Assembly: GCF_008632955.1 (NCBI RefSeq)
Contig: NZ_CP043959.1
Span: forward strand, 4,154,001-4,218,000
Length of the DNA: 64,000 nt
Origin: Streptomyces tendae
GTDB lineage: Bacteria; Actinomycetota; Actinomycetes; Streptomycetales; Streptomycetaceae
Direction: 5' to 3'
Part shown: piece by piece, positions 37,092-45,744 of the stretch
Position numbering within the stretch: the stretch's first letter is position 1
How the letters are laid out: each line of letters opens with the position of its first letter
Notes under the pieces: generated by a model
Databases searched by the model: none
The model's input: the letters and a program-made list of their open reading frames with translations, nothing else
What the model was told of the DNA's origin: nothing
Program-made: the position numbers and the translations under genes

Positions 37092-37877
37092 ATGGCCAGT
37101 CCGATCGTGAAAGAGCTCGTTCTGAGGGCGGCCCAGAGACATGGCGTTCCGGGCCCGGTGGCGCAAGAACTGCTAGCCGAATCCCAGCCGTGTCTCCACC
37201 TGGTCCCTTTCCACGACCTGACGCCCGCCCAGCAGCAAAAGGCACGTCCCGCCGCGCGCACGGGAGGCCTCCCCTGCCTGCCGGACGGCGTCGACTGGCC
37301 CGATGGGCGCAACCCGCTGGTACTGACCGTCGATTGTGCAGCGCTCCCTCGTGAAGCCCTGGCCATCGAACTTCCGTCCGACGGCACCCTGTTGTTCTTC
37401 ATCGCGATCGAGTACCAGCCGGAGTCGTCGGTGGTACTGCACGTTCCCGCCGGCGTGCGAACCACACAATGCTCGGCGGCGTACGAGCTCGACGGGGAGC
37501 CAGAGCAAGTCAAGGTCTACCGACCGGATGTTCTGTATCCGGTTCCGGGACTGACCGTCTCACCCGACTGGCGTGACAGCCCGGCAACCAGCGCGTTCCT
37601 GGACGTCGGCGGGGACCGCGAGGACATCCTGGATGACTTCGAGGACGCCGTGCGGAAAGCGGCAGCCGGCGGCGCGTCACATGGCGTCGCCGTCCAACTC
37701 GGCGGCTGCTCCAGCCCCTGGCAGTCACCGCCGGACGAAGGCGACCTCGTCCTCCTTGCCCAAATACACGGACAGTCGATCGACCTGAACGTCTACACCC
37801 AGACCCTCATTGTCGGCACCCGCGAGGACATCGCCGCGCGCCGGTACGAAGCCTTGGAGTTCGAGCAGCAAGTCTGA
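37092..37877 (+). CDS. DUF1963-domain protein (YwqG-like)
   Basis: About 261 aa. The start is uncertain: ATG 37092 (MASPIVKELV) is preferred, with ATG 37080 as an alternative, and no strong ribosome site marks either. The DUF1963 pattern is visible: GGLPCLPDGVDWPDGRNPLV, LLFFIAIEY, a middle region rich in beta strands, and VQLGGCSSPWQS near the C-terminus followed by LVLLAQIHGQSIDLN. Proteins of this family are cytoplasmic and of unknown function. The context (IS110 remnant downstream) gives no hint. Confidence 0.75.
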   Translation: MASPIVKELVLRAAQRHGVPGPVAQELLAESQPCLHLVPFHDLTPAQQQKARPAARTGGLPCLPDGVDWPDGRNPLVLTVDCAALPREALAIELPSDGTLLFFIAIEYQPESSVVLHVPAGVRTTQCSAAYELDGEPEQVKVYRPDVLYPVPGLTVSPDWRDSPATSAFLDVGGDREDILDDFEDAVRKAAAGGASHGVAVQLGGCSSPWQSPPDEGDLVLLAQIHGQSIDLNVYTQTLIVGTREDIAARRYEALEFEQQV

Positions 37878-37940
37878 CCAGCAACGGAGTTCCAGCTCGC
37901 CCTCGTCGGTCCATCTGGCCAGCCGGCTCACACCCCACGG

Positions 37941-38230
37941 GTGAGCCCAGCACCTCGCGGCTCCCCTCGCTCGAGGACGCCTTCGGCCAGCAGCTTCCGG
38001 CCGTGCTCCAGCAGTTGGACGCCTCCTGCCAGGCTGCGGACGATCTCGCGGAGGCGGCCACAACCGCCTCTCACCAGCACGCCGACAGCGAGATCCTGCT
38101 CAGCTTCCCCGGCCTGGGGCCCACGCCCGGGGCCCGTGTGCTCGCCGAGCTGGGCGACGACCGGGCACGGTTCGCCGACGCGAGGGCGCTGGAGTCGTAC
38201 GCCGGATCCGCCCCCATCGCCCGGCCTCCG
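37941..38230 (+). pseudogene. IS110-type transposase fragment
   Basis: Plus-strand frame LEDAFGQQLPAVLQQLDASC, then SEILLSFPGLGPTPGARVLA and FADARALESYAGSAPIAR, corresponds to the transposase-20 (PGxGxxTAxxLLAEIGD) domain of IS110-family transposases. The DEDD RuvC-like N-terminus and the extreme C-terminus are missing. The frame stays open into the neighbouring ASCH gene, so the two can be read as one 225-codon frame. Confidence 0.7.
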
Positions 38231-38278
38231 GTGCGGAGCAGGGAGGGTGAGCGGACACGTACCGGAGGAAGAGGACGC

Positions 38279-38677
38279 ATGTGGCCGCGGGTGAACGGCA
38301 TGCGGGCGCTGGAACTCGGCACGAGCGGTGAGATGCGCGAACGGCTCAACGCTCTCGTCCTGGCGGGCAGGAAAACCGCGACGACCGGGCTGCCGGCCGA
38401 GTACGTCGAGGAGACGGAAGGTCTGGAGTTCGCGGGTGAGCGCCTGGCGCTGCTGGGGAACGACGGAGAACATGTCGCCACGATAGAGATCACCGGCGTC
38501 GAGCTCGCTCCGTTCGGTGGTGTCACATGGGAACACGCCGCCGCCGAAGGGGAGGGCGATCGCTCGCTCGACGAGTGGCGCACCGGTCACAGCCGCTTTT
38601 GGGCGGGCGTCGGCACACCGGTGGTTGAGGAAACCCCCTTGGTGTGCCTGCGGTTCCAGCTGGTTGGACCTTCCTGA
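38279..38677 (+). CDS. ASCH-domain protein
   Basis: 132 aa from ATG 38279, with GGAAGAGGAC just upstream; an alternative ATG is at 38300. The ASCH fold is complete: MRALELGTSGEMRERLNALV, LAGRKTATTGLPAEYVE (the GxKxxT motif), HVATIEITGVELAPFGGVTW, and HSRFWAGVGTPVVEETPLVC. ASCH domains are PUA-like and bind RNA or modified nucleosides; some single-domain members hydrolyse N4-acetylcytidine. The gene follows directly an IS110 fragment in the same frame, so its native promoter may have been displaced. Confidence 0.8.
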   Translation: MWPRVNGMRALELGTSGEMRERLNALVLAGRKTATTGLPAEYVEETEGLEFAGERLALLGNDGEHVATIEITGVELAPFGGVTWEHAAAEGEGDRSLDEWRTGHSRFWAGVGTPVVEETPLVCLRFQLVGPS

Positions 38678-38954
38678 TGTGGTGACCGGACGGGCGTCGG
38701 CGTCACGCTAAGTGACGAGGAGACGGGTCCGACGCCTGACGGAGTGGCCGGACGTCGTGTGATCGTCTGCCAAGCTGCCGTCATGGGTGTCCACCCGTAC
38801 CCCACCTGGCCCGCGCGTTGCGGCAGATCCTGCGCCGCCACCGCAACGAGATCCCGCCCGCCCTTCTGCTCTCGGCCGCCCGCGCGCCCCAGAAGCCTGG
38901 CGTGCACCCGCGCGGCCGCCCTCGCGCCTCACAGGCCCGGTCTGCGCGAGCGGG

Positions 38955-39165
38955 CCAAACATCTCCGCCGCTGGGCAAGGCCGTCGAACGCGTCTGTACG
39001 CAGTTGGATCCGGCGTTCCTGCGAGTCAATCTTGAGATCCCCGAGAATGCCGATCCGCTCCTGCATGCGCATGTATGGCCGCCATCCGGCTGGGAGCCAG
39101 CCGATCTCGTAGGCGGACCGGTGTGGCTGTGTCCGCGTAGGCGATGGAGCAACGAACTCGTAGGG
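38955..39165 (+). pseudogene. HIT-like hydrolase remnant
   Basis: The frame AVERCTQLDPAFLRVNLEIP-like sequence, PLLHAHVWPPSGWEPADLVG and PVWLCPRRRW matches the C-terminal part of a HIT-like protein of Streptomyces in which HAHVWP carries the histidine-triad signature. The N-terminal half is absent or out of frame before about 38950 and the stop runs into the nitroreductase 3' region. I would not expect a functional product. Confidence 0.5.
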
Positions 39166-39173
39166 AAGGAGCC

Positions 39174-39842
39174 TCACGGGCCGTCGACGAAGGTGACCGT
39201 CTCCTCCAGGGTGGCCCGGCCCGTGCGGGCGGGGTTCCCCGCGGGGTCCTCGTAGCCGATCGACATGCCGCAGAAAAGCATCAGGTCGCGCGGCGGGGAG
39301 ACGGTCTCCGCGACGGTGCGGTGGAACTTCGCCCAGGCCATCTGTGTGCAACTGTGCAGGCCCTCTTCGCGCAGCAGCAGCATCACATTTTGCAGGAACA
39401 TGCCAACATCGGACCATTGAGGGCGCCGCAGGTCGCGGTCGATGTAGCAGAACAACGCGGTGGGCGCCCCGAAGCACTCCCAGTTGCCGGTCGCGGCCCG
39501 CTGGCGCGCCTCCGTGTCCTTGCGCGAAATGCCGAGCGCGCCGTAGCGCTGCTCGCCGAAGGCGAACCTCCGCTCGCGGTACGGCGACTTCAGATGCTGC
39601 GGGTACTGCTCGTACTCCGGCTCGTCGAAGGGGTCACCGGCGGCCAGGCGAGCCCCCGCGCGCTTCTTCAGTGCGGCCAGTGGGCCGTCGCTGAGCACGA
39701 AGGCGTGCCAGGGCTGGAGGTTCGATCCGGAGGGCGCCCAGGCGGCGGCGGACAGCACGCGCTTGAGGACTTCTCGCGGGACGGGCCGGTCGGAGAAGCG
39801 GCGGACCGATCGCCGGCTCTTGACCGCCTCGTAGACATCCAT
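39174..39842 (-). CDS. Nitroreductase-family FMN oxidoreductase
   Basis: 222 aa from ATG 39842. It has the nitroreductase fold: MDVYEAVKSRRSVRRFSDRP (FMN-phosphate arginines), AAAWAPSGSNLQPWHAFVLS, and GMFLQNVMLLLREEGLHSCT with the final FCGMSIGYEDP. The inserted region FDEPEYEQYPQHLKSPYRER is typical of the larger NfsB/NfnB-like group in actinomycetes. It should reduce nitro- or quinone compounds with NAD(P)H. It is divergent from a FMN-dependent azoreductase gene, suggesting a joint response to electrophilic aromatic compounds. Confidence 0.85.
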   Translation of the reverse strand: MDVYEAVKSRRSVRRFSDRPVPREVLKRVLSAAAWAPSGSNLQPWHAFVLSDGPLAALKKRAGARLAAGDPFDEPEYEQYPQHLKSPYRERRFAFGEQRYGALGISRKDTEARQRAATGNWECFGAPTALFCYIDRDLRRPQWSDVGMFLQNVMLLLREEGLHSCTQMAWAKFHRTVAETVSPPRDLMLFCGMSIGYEDPAGNPARTGRATLEETVTFVDGP

Positions 39843-39984
39843 GAGGACACATCTCCCTAGTCGTTCGTGATCATGGCTGCGATTGCGACAGTATCATTCG
39901 CGACCATCTCATGTATAACTAGATGCCGAACCTGACCAGCGCCCGGCCGCTTCCGGGCGCCATACCGCTGCCTGGAGAACCCTC

Positions 39985-40647
39985 ATGGCCACGCTTCTGC
40001 ACATCGACTCGTCCGTGTTCCCGGCCGAGGCGTCCGCGTCGCGGCCCGTCACGGCCGCGTTCCGCCGAACCTGGGAGGAGCAACACCCCGAGGGCACAGT
40101 GATCTACCGCGACCTCGCCGCCAACCCGGTCCCACACATCACCGCGGACGCCTGGTCCGCCGGTTACGCCGACCCGTCCGAGCGCACCGCGCGCCAATCC
40201 GCCGCGTTCGCCGCACGTCTGGAGCTCATCGAGGAGCTGGAGCGGGCGGACGTCATCCTGATCGGGGCCCCCATGTACAACTACACGGTGCCCTCCACCC
40301 TCAAGGCGTGGCTGGACAGCGTGCTCCTGCTCGGCCGCACGGCCGGCGAGTCGCCCTCGGCACAGGGAACCCCCACTGTGGTGGTCGCCAGCCGCGGCGG
40401 CTCCTACGCGCCGGGCACCCCGCGCGAGAACTTCGAGTTCGTCCAGAACTACCTGGAGGCCGTCCTCCGCCGCACCCTCGGGCTGGACCTGGAGTTCATC
40501 GTCCCGGAACTCACCATGGCCCCGCGCAGTCCGGCCATGTCCGAGCTGACCCCGCTCTTCGAGCGCTCGCGGGAGCGCGCCCACAGTGAGGCGGTCACCA
40601 AGGCGAAGGAGCTCACCGAACGCCTCACCGCGGACAACGGCAGGTGA
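39985..40647 (+). CDS. azoR: FMN-dependent NADH-azoreductase
   Basis: 220 aa from ATG 39985. Flavodoxin-like AzoR fold: the FMN phosphate loop region near LLHIDSSVFPAEASASRPVT, the signature DVILIGAPMYNYTVPSTLKA (isoalloxazine contacts), and VVASRGGSYAPGTPRENFEF. AzoR enzymes reduce quinones and azo dyes by two-electron transfer and protect against thiol stress. It pairs with the divergent nitroreductase and is followed by a convergent MarR gene; that set looks like a small redox-defence unit. Confidence 0.9.
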   Translation: MATLLHIDSSVFPAEASASRPVTAAFRRTWEEQHPEGTVIYRDLAANPVPHITADAWSAGYADPSERTARQSAAFAARLELIEELERADVILIGAPMYNYTVPSTLKAWLDSVLLLGRTAGESPSAQGTPTVVVASRGGSYAPGTPRENFEFVQNYLEAVLRRTLGLDLEFIVPELTMAPRSPAMSELTPLFERSRERAHSEAVTKAKELTERLTADNGR

Positions 40648-40695
40648 CGCGCGGCCGGCCCGCCCGCCGACCGGGGCGGTTCCCCGGGCGCCGCC

Positions 40696-41181
40696 CTAGA
40701 CCTCGCGGCCGCCCGGGTGCGCGAGGCGGGTCAGCAGACGCATCAGCTGTTCGGTGTCGTCGGGGCCCAGGTCGGCGACCAGTCCTTCGGCCAGAGGCGC
40801 CGCCGCGACGTGGGCCGCGTCGAAGAGCTCCAGTCCCTCCGGAGTGATCTCCACGGCCCGCGCCCGGCGGTCCCCGGGGACGGGCTTGCGCACGGCGAGG
40901 TTCCTGCGCTCCAGGTCGTCGACGACCCGCATGATCCCCGCCTTGTCCGTCCCCGTCTCGGCCGCCAGGTCGCGCTGCACCGTGGGGCCGCGATCGACGA
41001 GCACGATCAGTACCGCGAAGTGCCGCAACTCGATCCCGAGCGGCCGCAGCGCCTCCGACATCACCCCCGCCGCGCGCCAATGCGCGCGGCGCAGCAGCAG
41101 CCCCAGGGCGAACGGCGAGGCGTCTCCGGGGCGGTCGCTCGCGCGCGGCGCGGCGTCTCGGGAGGAAGCATGAGCGGCCAT
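40696..41181 (-). CDS. MarR-family regulator
   Basis: 161 aa from ATG 41181. The MarR winged helix covers residues 45-130: GIELRHFAVLIVLVDRGPTV, QRDLAAETGTDKAGIMRVVD, and the wing RKPVPGDRRARAVEITPEGL. The signal could be an aromatic acid or oxidant, as for other MarR proteins. It converges with azoR. A near-perfect inverted repeat (GTTTCA-CA-TGAAAC) 36 bp upstream of the start is its likely operator. Confidence 0.85.
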   Translation of the reverse strand: MAAHASSRDAAPRASDRPGDASPFALGLLLRRAHWRAAGVMSEALRPLGIELRHFAVLIVLVDRGPTVQRDLAAETGTDKAGIMRVVDDLERRNLAVRKPVPGDRRARAVEITPEGLELFDAAHVAAAPLAEGLVADLGPDDTEQLMRLLTRLAHPGGREV

Positions 41182-41216
41182 GACGCCATCGTACCGCCGC
41201 CGAGTCGCCCGATACC

Positions 41217-41230
41217 GTTTCACATGAAAC
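41217..41230. promoter_or_regulatory. Inverted repeat GTTTCACATGAAAC: MarR operator or parS-like site
   Basis: GTTTCA and TGAAAC at 41217-41230 are perfect inverted arms around CA. The position upstream of marR suits autoregulation. The sequence also differs by one central base from the Streptomyces chromosome-partition site parS (GTTTCACGTGAAAC), so weak ParB binding is conceivable. Confidence 0.5.
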
Positions 41231-41470
41231 AGGTGGCCGCGCCCGCCCCGGAGAGCACGTTCGCCGCCTCCGGGACCTCGACCGCGGACGCGAGGCGGAA
41301 TGCTGCCGCCTGCGCCGCCGCCCGCTCGGGATTGCTCAGGGGAACCCCTTCCGGCACCGGGAACAGCTCGGGCATCGGTCCGGCCAGGCTCAGCCGCCCC
41401 GGCGACCAGCCGCCGAGTGATGGCCGCCAGGGATCGGCCCCGGCGGCGGCGAGCGCCCGTACGTTGGCCT
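41231..41470 (-). pseudogene. Fragment of an ankyrin-repeat-type protein
   Basis: A minus-strand frame reads VRALAAAGADPWRPSLGGWS, LAGPMPELFPVPEGVPLSN and PERAAAQAAAF. The first part is the end of an ankyrin repeat (ALAAAGADP) as found in a Streptomyces family whose repeats are followed by a regulatory tail. Upstream (to about 41700) the sequence continues in other frames without clear matches. No intact start was found. Confidence 0.4.
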
Positions 41471-41713
41471 ACTTGCGGGACAGGACGGCTTCCCACAGTG
41501 CCGTCCCCCGCTCTCCAGCGAGTCCACATCCGCAACCCGTCGGGCAGGTTCCGTAACAGCCTCCGGGCCGCAGCGCTGCTGGCGCTGGTGGAGCCCGACG
41601 ACAAGCGCCGGCCGACCGCCACGAGGACGACCGGATCTGTACGCAGAAGTCGCCCTCACCATGAATCCCGCGTGCTGTTACCCGGCAGCGTCGCGTACCG
41701 GGCCCGGCGGCTG

Positions 41714-42040
41714 TCACTTCCCGGCCGCGCCGGGTTCCCCGCCAATGGATTCCTGGTAGGCATCCGCGTAGGTGGGAGAGTCCTTGATCAGGTCGTCGCA
41801 GAACGCGGCGACGTCGGTGCCGATGAGTTCCAAGACTCCCTTGCCCGCGGCGACGCCCTCTTCGAAGAAGTCGACGATTCCGGGGAGGAGAGAGCCGTCG
41901 GACAGGCTGACCGGTCCGACCTTGAACAGGTACTTCTGCATCTCCGTGTAGACGATCTGGTAGTCCGGCGGGAGTGCCTTGACCCGGGCCACGTGCGCCC
42001 GCCACTGTTTCTTGCCTTCGATGATGTCCTGGATGCTCAC
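41714..42040 (-). CDS. DUF1048 protein, second of a pair
   Basis: 108 aa from GTG 42040, one base after the stop of the upstream DUF1048 gene and behind GGGAGGC. The helical DUF1048 pattern is visible (KKQWRAHVARVKALPPDYQI, VYTEMQKYLFK, VLELIGTDVAAFCDDLIKDS). Family members form helical bundles and are almost always encoded next to a PadR regulator, as here. The function is unknown. The C-terminal tail (GGEPGAAGK) is probably disordered. Confidence 0.85.
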   Translation of the reverse strand: MSIQDIIEGKKQWRAHVARVKALPPDYQIVYTEMQKYLFKVGPVSLSDGSLLPGIVDFFEEGVAAGKGVLELIGTDVAAFCDDLIKDSPTYADAYQESIGGEPGAAGK

Positions 42041-42041
42041 G

Positions 42042-42398
42042 TCAGCCTCCCAGCCGGCTCAATTTCCGTGCGACGTTCCTGTTCAACTGCTCGCGCCACC
42101 GGTCGCGATGAGTCCGGGCCTCAGCTCCGCCGGCCAGCGCCGTGCAGAAGCCCTGGATGTCGTCGCCGAGCACCTCGTGGACGCTCTGCCCGTCCGCTGC
42201 CGACACTTCGAGCAGCCCAAGGGCGGAGTCGAGGATCGGTGTCAGGTTGCGGCCGGTGAAGTCCCCGTAGGGGAGGAGGTGAGCGACGATCTGATCCCAC
42301 GCCTCCCGGTAGTCGTCCGGCAGGGCCTCGACCCGGGCTCCGAACGCCTTCCAATCCCTGGTGAGATCGCTGCCTGTGACCTTCTCCCAGAAGTTCAT
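42042..42398 (-). CDS. DUF1048 protein, first of a pair
   Basis: 118 aa from ATG 42398, overlapping the padR stop as ATGA, so translation is coupled. DUF1048 landmarks are MNFWEKVTGSDLTRDWKAFG, ALPDDYREAWDQIVAHLLPY and VHEVLGDDIQGFCTALAGG. It is about 30% similar by eye to the following gene, suggesting tandem duplication and perhaps a heteromer. It is part of the three-gene padR operon. Confidence 0.85.
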   Translation of the reverse strand: MNFWEKVTGSDLTRDWKAFGARVEALPDDYREAWDQIVAHLLPYGDFTGRNLTPILDSALGLLEVSAADGQSVHEVLGDDIQGFCTALAGGAEARTHRDRWREQLNRNVARKLSRLGG

Positions 42399-42721
42399 CT
42401 CTCGCCCTCCCTGAGCTTGTTGATCCGTGATGAGAGGTACTGCCATTTCGCCCAGAACTTTGCGAGTTCCTCGCGCCCAGCGTCGTTGAGCGCGTAGAAC
42501 TTGCGCGGCGGACCGACCCCGGATGGTCGTTTCGTCACTTGGACGAGCCCGTTCCTCTCCAGCCGCAGCAAGATCGTGTACACCGTCCCCTCGACGACGT
42601 CGGCGAAGCCGAGTTCATTCAGCCGGCGAGTGATGGCGTACCCGTACGTTTCCTCACTGCCGACGATTTCGAGCACGCACCCTTCGAGCGTGCCCTTCAA
42701 CATCTCCGTCAGGTCATCCAT
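42395..42721 (-). CDS. PadR-family regulator heading the DUF1048 operon
   Basis: 108 aa from ATG 42721. The PadR winged helix is complete: LKGTLEGCVLEIVGSEETYG, YAITRRLNELGFADVVEGTV, YTILLRLERNGLVQVTKRPS, RKFYALNDAGREELAKFWAK. Small PadR-s1 proteins of this length dimerise via the C-terminal helix. The upstream 60 bp contain TACTACGTGGTA and an AT-rich stretch (TATACAGTATCACC) that look like its own promoter and operator. It likely represses the operon. Confidence 0.85.
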   Translation of the reverse strand: MDDLTEMLKGTLEGCVLEIVGSEETYGYAITRRLNELGFADVVEGTVYTILLRLERNGLVQVTKRPSGVGPPRKFYALNDAGREELAKFWAKWQYLSSRINKLREGER

Positions 42722-43338
42722 CGCGGGTACTCCTCAGCCCTGCCGGTACTACGTGGTACCGAGTACAGCTATACAGTATCACCAAGTAGTGGGACGGCAA
42801 CGTCTCCGGTGGACACAACCTCGGGCCGAGTCGTTCGGCGAGGGAACCGGGTTCCGTCGAACGCTGCAGCCCGGCCATCGGTTGAGCTGATGGTGGGCCG
42901 TTGCACGTCAGCATGCTGGACCGGCGACTGCGGGCGATTCAGGAGGAGTACCGGCAGCGGCTGAACGTCGAGCCGGCACACGCGACGGCGTGCGAGGAGT
43001 TGCTTCCCGCTTCCCGGCGGACCTGGACGGGGACATCGCCGCGTTCGGCCACGAGGCCTTCTGGACGGGGGTCTGCTGGAAAACGGTGGGACGGTTTCCC
43101 ATCAGCGGACGGTCCACGGACTGGCGCAGGATACGGACCGGAGTGGTGCCCGCTGATGAGGGCTCAGGCCAAGAGTACGGGAACGGTTCCCCGGTGGCAG
43201 TTGCCGTCAAAGAGCGCAGCGACCAGGCGGACACTCGTCTCAGGGAACTGACCGGAGCGGTGCTTGGTGCAGCCTTTGGCGAGCCGCCATGAAGAGCGAC
43301 CGCTCGGCCTGCGCGGTGTTGCGGGGTATGTCCACTTC
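42722..43338. other. Region with only a doubtful small frame (42990-43292, +)
   Basis: The first 60 bases hold the padR promoter. A plus-strand frame at 42990-43292 (ASRFPADLDGDIAAFGHEAF, then WKTVGRFPISGRSTDWRRIR) has plausible composition and could join, with one shift, to LDRRLRAIQEEYRQRL in 42917-43010. I do not recognise a family, and there is no ribosome site, so I treat it as a possible degraded gene. Confidence 0.3.
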
Positions 43339-44235
43339 TCAGTGGTGCCCGCTGCCGTCCGGCGTGCCACCTGTACGAGGCTTCGCCTCCGAGTGCTCTG
43401 CCGCGTTCGCCACAGCCGCCGTCTCCAGAACATGCCGTTCCTCGATACGCGCGACGACACGCTCACGAGCCAGCTTGCGGGCAGCACGCAGCTTGCCCTC
43501 TGCCGCGAACAACGGAATCCACAGCAGCCAGCCCCAGGCGCTGAAGGTGACCACCCCGGTGGTGACGAGCAGGCGGTTCACGCCGAGGGCCCCGACACAT
43601 GTGATCACGTAGGCGGCGGTGCGGTGAGTCAGCAAAAAGCGCAGGGGTGCGTTCGCCCGGCCTTGCAACAGCTCCAGCGCTGCCGCCAGTTCCGCTTCCC
43701 GCACGTCTTCTCCCGCGGCCGCCGAAGAGACTGCGTCAGCGGTGCCGGCACGGAGCGCACCAGCCACCCGCTCGCTCAGTTCGGCCGACTCCGTCTGCTG
43801 CAGCTCGACGCGGCCTGCGGCTGCGACCAGGTCGTCCCAATATCCGCGGCCGGCCCAGCCCAGGGCGTCGTCAACGCGCTGGCGCGCCGGCGACCCGGCA
43901 GGCGCCAGCTCATCGATGCGCGCCCGCAACGTACCCACACGCCCTGCCCTGGCCGGATAGTCGAAGGCGTCCGCACGCAGACACAGCTCGAGATAGCACA
44001 CGAGCAGCCCCAAATCGTCGGGCGCCAACGCCAGACCACTCCGGTAGGCGCGCTCCGCCTCGGCGTCGTGATCGTCCTCGTCCTCCGCGGCGTGCGCCTG
44101 GCCCAGCCATCGGTACAGCACCGCCGTCGGCCCCACCTCGTCGAGCCCTGCCTGTGCTGTTCGCCGCACGGCGGCGAATCCGGCAGCCGCGTACAGCTCC
44201 GAGCACTGCTGGGCATACTGCTGCGCCATGTCCAT
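43339..44235 (-). CDS. TPR-like membrane-associated protein
   Basis: 298 aa from ATG 44235. The N-terminal half (about 1-140) is helical with tetratricopeptide-like repeats (AVLYRWLGQAHAAEDEDDHD, AERAYRSGLALAPDDLGLLV). Around residues 200-262 two membrane helices follow (RTAAYVITCVGALGVNRLLV, and GVVTFSAWGWLLWIPLFAAE). The C-terminal tail is charged and ends in a His-rich GTPDGSGHH. The first half is probably cytosolic. The role may be scaffolding at the membrane. I do not recognise a named family. Confidence 0.7.
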   Translation of the reverse strand: MDMAQQYAQQCSELYAAAGFAAVRRTAQAGLDEVGPTAVLYRWLGQAHAAEDEDDHDAEAERAYRSGLALAPDDLGLLVCYLELCLRADAFDYPARAGRVGTLRARIDELAPAGSPARQRVDDALGWAGRGYWDDLVAAAGRVELQQTESAELSERVAGALRAGTADAVSSAAAGEDVREAELAAALELLQGRANAPLRFLLTHRTAAYVITCVGALGVNRLLVTTGVVTFSAWGWLLWIPLFAAEGKLRAARKLARERVVARIEERHVLETAAVANAAEHSEAKPRTGGTPDGSGHH

Positions 44236-45085
44236 GTCCCACCCCGGTTGTTCAGACCAGTACCTTCAACCAACGCAAGATCCACGTCAAGATCTAAATG
44301 ACCGGCCTGCCACGGAGCCTCGGTGAGAACCGCGACACGAAGGACTTGGCGGAGGGCCCGGGATACACCGACGTCCGTGAGTGCGAAACCGAGTTCGGCC
44401 TCAACTACATCCTCCGCAAGGCCCTGCAGTCGGCCCCGAACCCACGCCCACACCGACGCCACGACCGCGTCAAGCATCACCGTGACGTCGCTGACTTGCT
44501 GTGTCTTCCTCCTTGTCTTCCTCCTTGGCGGCTGAGTCTCATCTGCCTGTCCGGCAACCGTCGAGGCGTGGTCGCGCATCTTGTCGTGCGGGGTGTCAGT
44601 CAGGCGAACGTAGAGTCCCTCCCTTCCGGGTTGGAACCTCAGCCGAAGCTGCACACCCGGCACGACTGGCCCGCCCCGCACAGGGGGGCACGACCGCCAA
44701 GGTCGGCGTCATGACCGGGGTCTCCGTCCATCCCCACGACAGAGCCGCCATTACCGTCCAGTAGCCGACACCGACACCGAGGAGTCGTACACCCTCACCG
44801 GCAGCCCCACCCGACTCCTCCAACCCATCGGCCTGCCGCAACGGGGTGCCCAACGTCGGCATGCGTCGTTGTCCCGGTGAGATATGGCCCCCGATCTGTC
44901 TGCCGTAGAGACGTGGCTCCTGCTCCCCGGGCCGGTTCCACGTCGGGTCTGAAACAGCTCCTGTGCGGTGTTCACCCGGATGGCCTGCCGTGATGGCGGT
45001 GGTTGCATCGTCCGGCCACTGTGGGTGTGGGCTTCGCCGTTCACGTAGGCAGAGCCCTTCCGTCCGATCCCGAGGGAGCTTCGCC
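44236..45085. other. 850-base stretch without a confident gene
   Basis: A minus-strand frame upstream of the TPR gene (VMLDAVVASVWAWVRGRLQG and following) is open for about 140 codons but has no start site or family match. Plus-strand frames are similarly doubtful. The region may be old, degraded coding DNA. The last bases carry the ribosome site for the gene at 45086. Confidence 0.4.
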
Positions 45086-45655
45086 ATGTCTGAACGCAAC
45101 ACCGTCATCCGCAGCCTGCATGATGTCGGTCTGGCCGCCTGGTTCGGGGGCTCGCTGATGGGAGCGGTGGGCCTCAACGGCGCGGCCCAGGACGAAGGAA
45201 GCACGGAGACGGGCCGAGACCGGATCTCCTCCTCGGGCTGGGCCAAGTGGACGCCTGTCAACGCCGCCGCGATCGGAGCCCACCTGTTCGGCGGTGGCGG
45301 GCTGCTCGCCGTGAACGCGCACCGTGTAGCCACCCAGCAGGGTGTGGGCGCCTCCACCGCGGCCAAGACCGTCGTCACCGCCGCGGCCCTGGCTGCCACC
45401 GCCTACGCCCGTGTCCTGGGCAAGAAGGTCGAGCTGGCCGCCTCCACCGACCCCGCTGACGCCGAGCAGGCGGAGAAGCATCCGATCGACCTCGACAAAG
45501 CACGGCGGCAGCTGGCCGCCGTCCAGTGGGCGGTGCCGGCCCTGACCGGATGCCTGGTCGTGCTCAACGCCCTGCACGGCGAACAGCAGCGGCCGATGGA
45601 GCAGATCCCCGGCATGTGGGAACGGGCCCGTTCCATGACCCACCTGATGTCGTAG
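45086..45655 (+). CDS. Hypothetical membrane protein
   Basis: 189 aa from ATG 45086 (AGGGAGC upstream). Hydrophobic segments occur at LAAWFGGSLMGAVGLNG, VNAAAIGAHLFGGGGLLAVN, VVTAAALAATAYARVLG and WAVPALTGCLVVLNALHGEQ, suggesting four membrane helices joined by a charged loop (ASTDPADAEQAEKHPIDLDK). The N-terminus SERNTVIRSLHDVGLAAWFG is amphipathic. Such proteins are common in Streptomyces without assigned function. The gene stands alone, followed by IS110 debris. Confidence 0.7.
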   Translation: MSERNTVIRSLHDVGLAAWFGGSLMGAVGLNGAAQDEGSTETGRDRISSSGWAKWTPVNAAAIGAHLFGGGGLLAVNAHRVATQQGVGASTAAKTVVTAAALAATAYARVLGKKVELAASTDPADAEQAEKHPIDLDKARRQLAAVQWAVPALTGCLVVLNALHGEQQRPMEQIPGMWERARSMTHLMS

Positions 45656-45744
45656 CGCTTGCAGCAGGGGCGCGACAGGGCCACAGCGGCAGAACCAGAC
45701 CGCCTAGTACTCCAGTCACCCATCGTTGCCTGAGTTGGTCGGCC

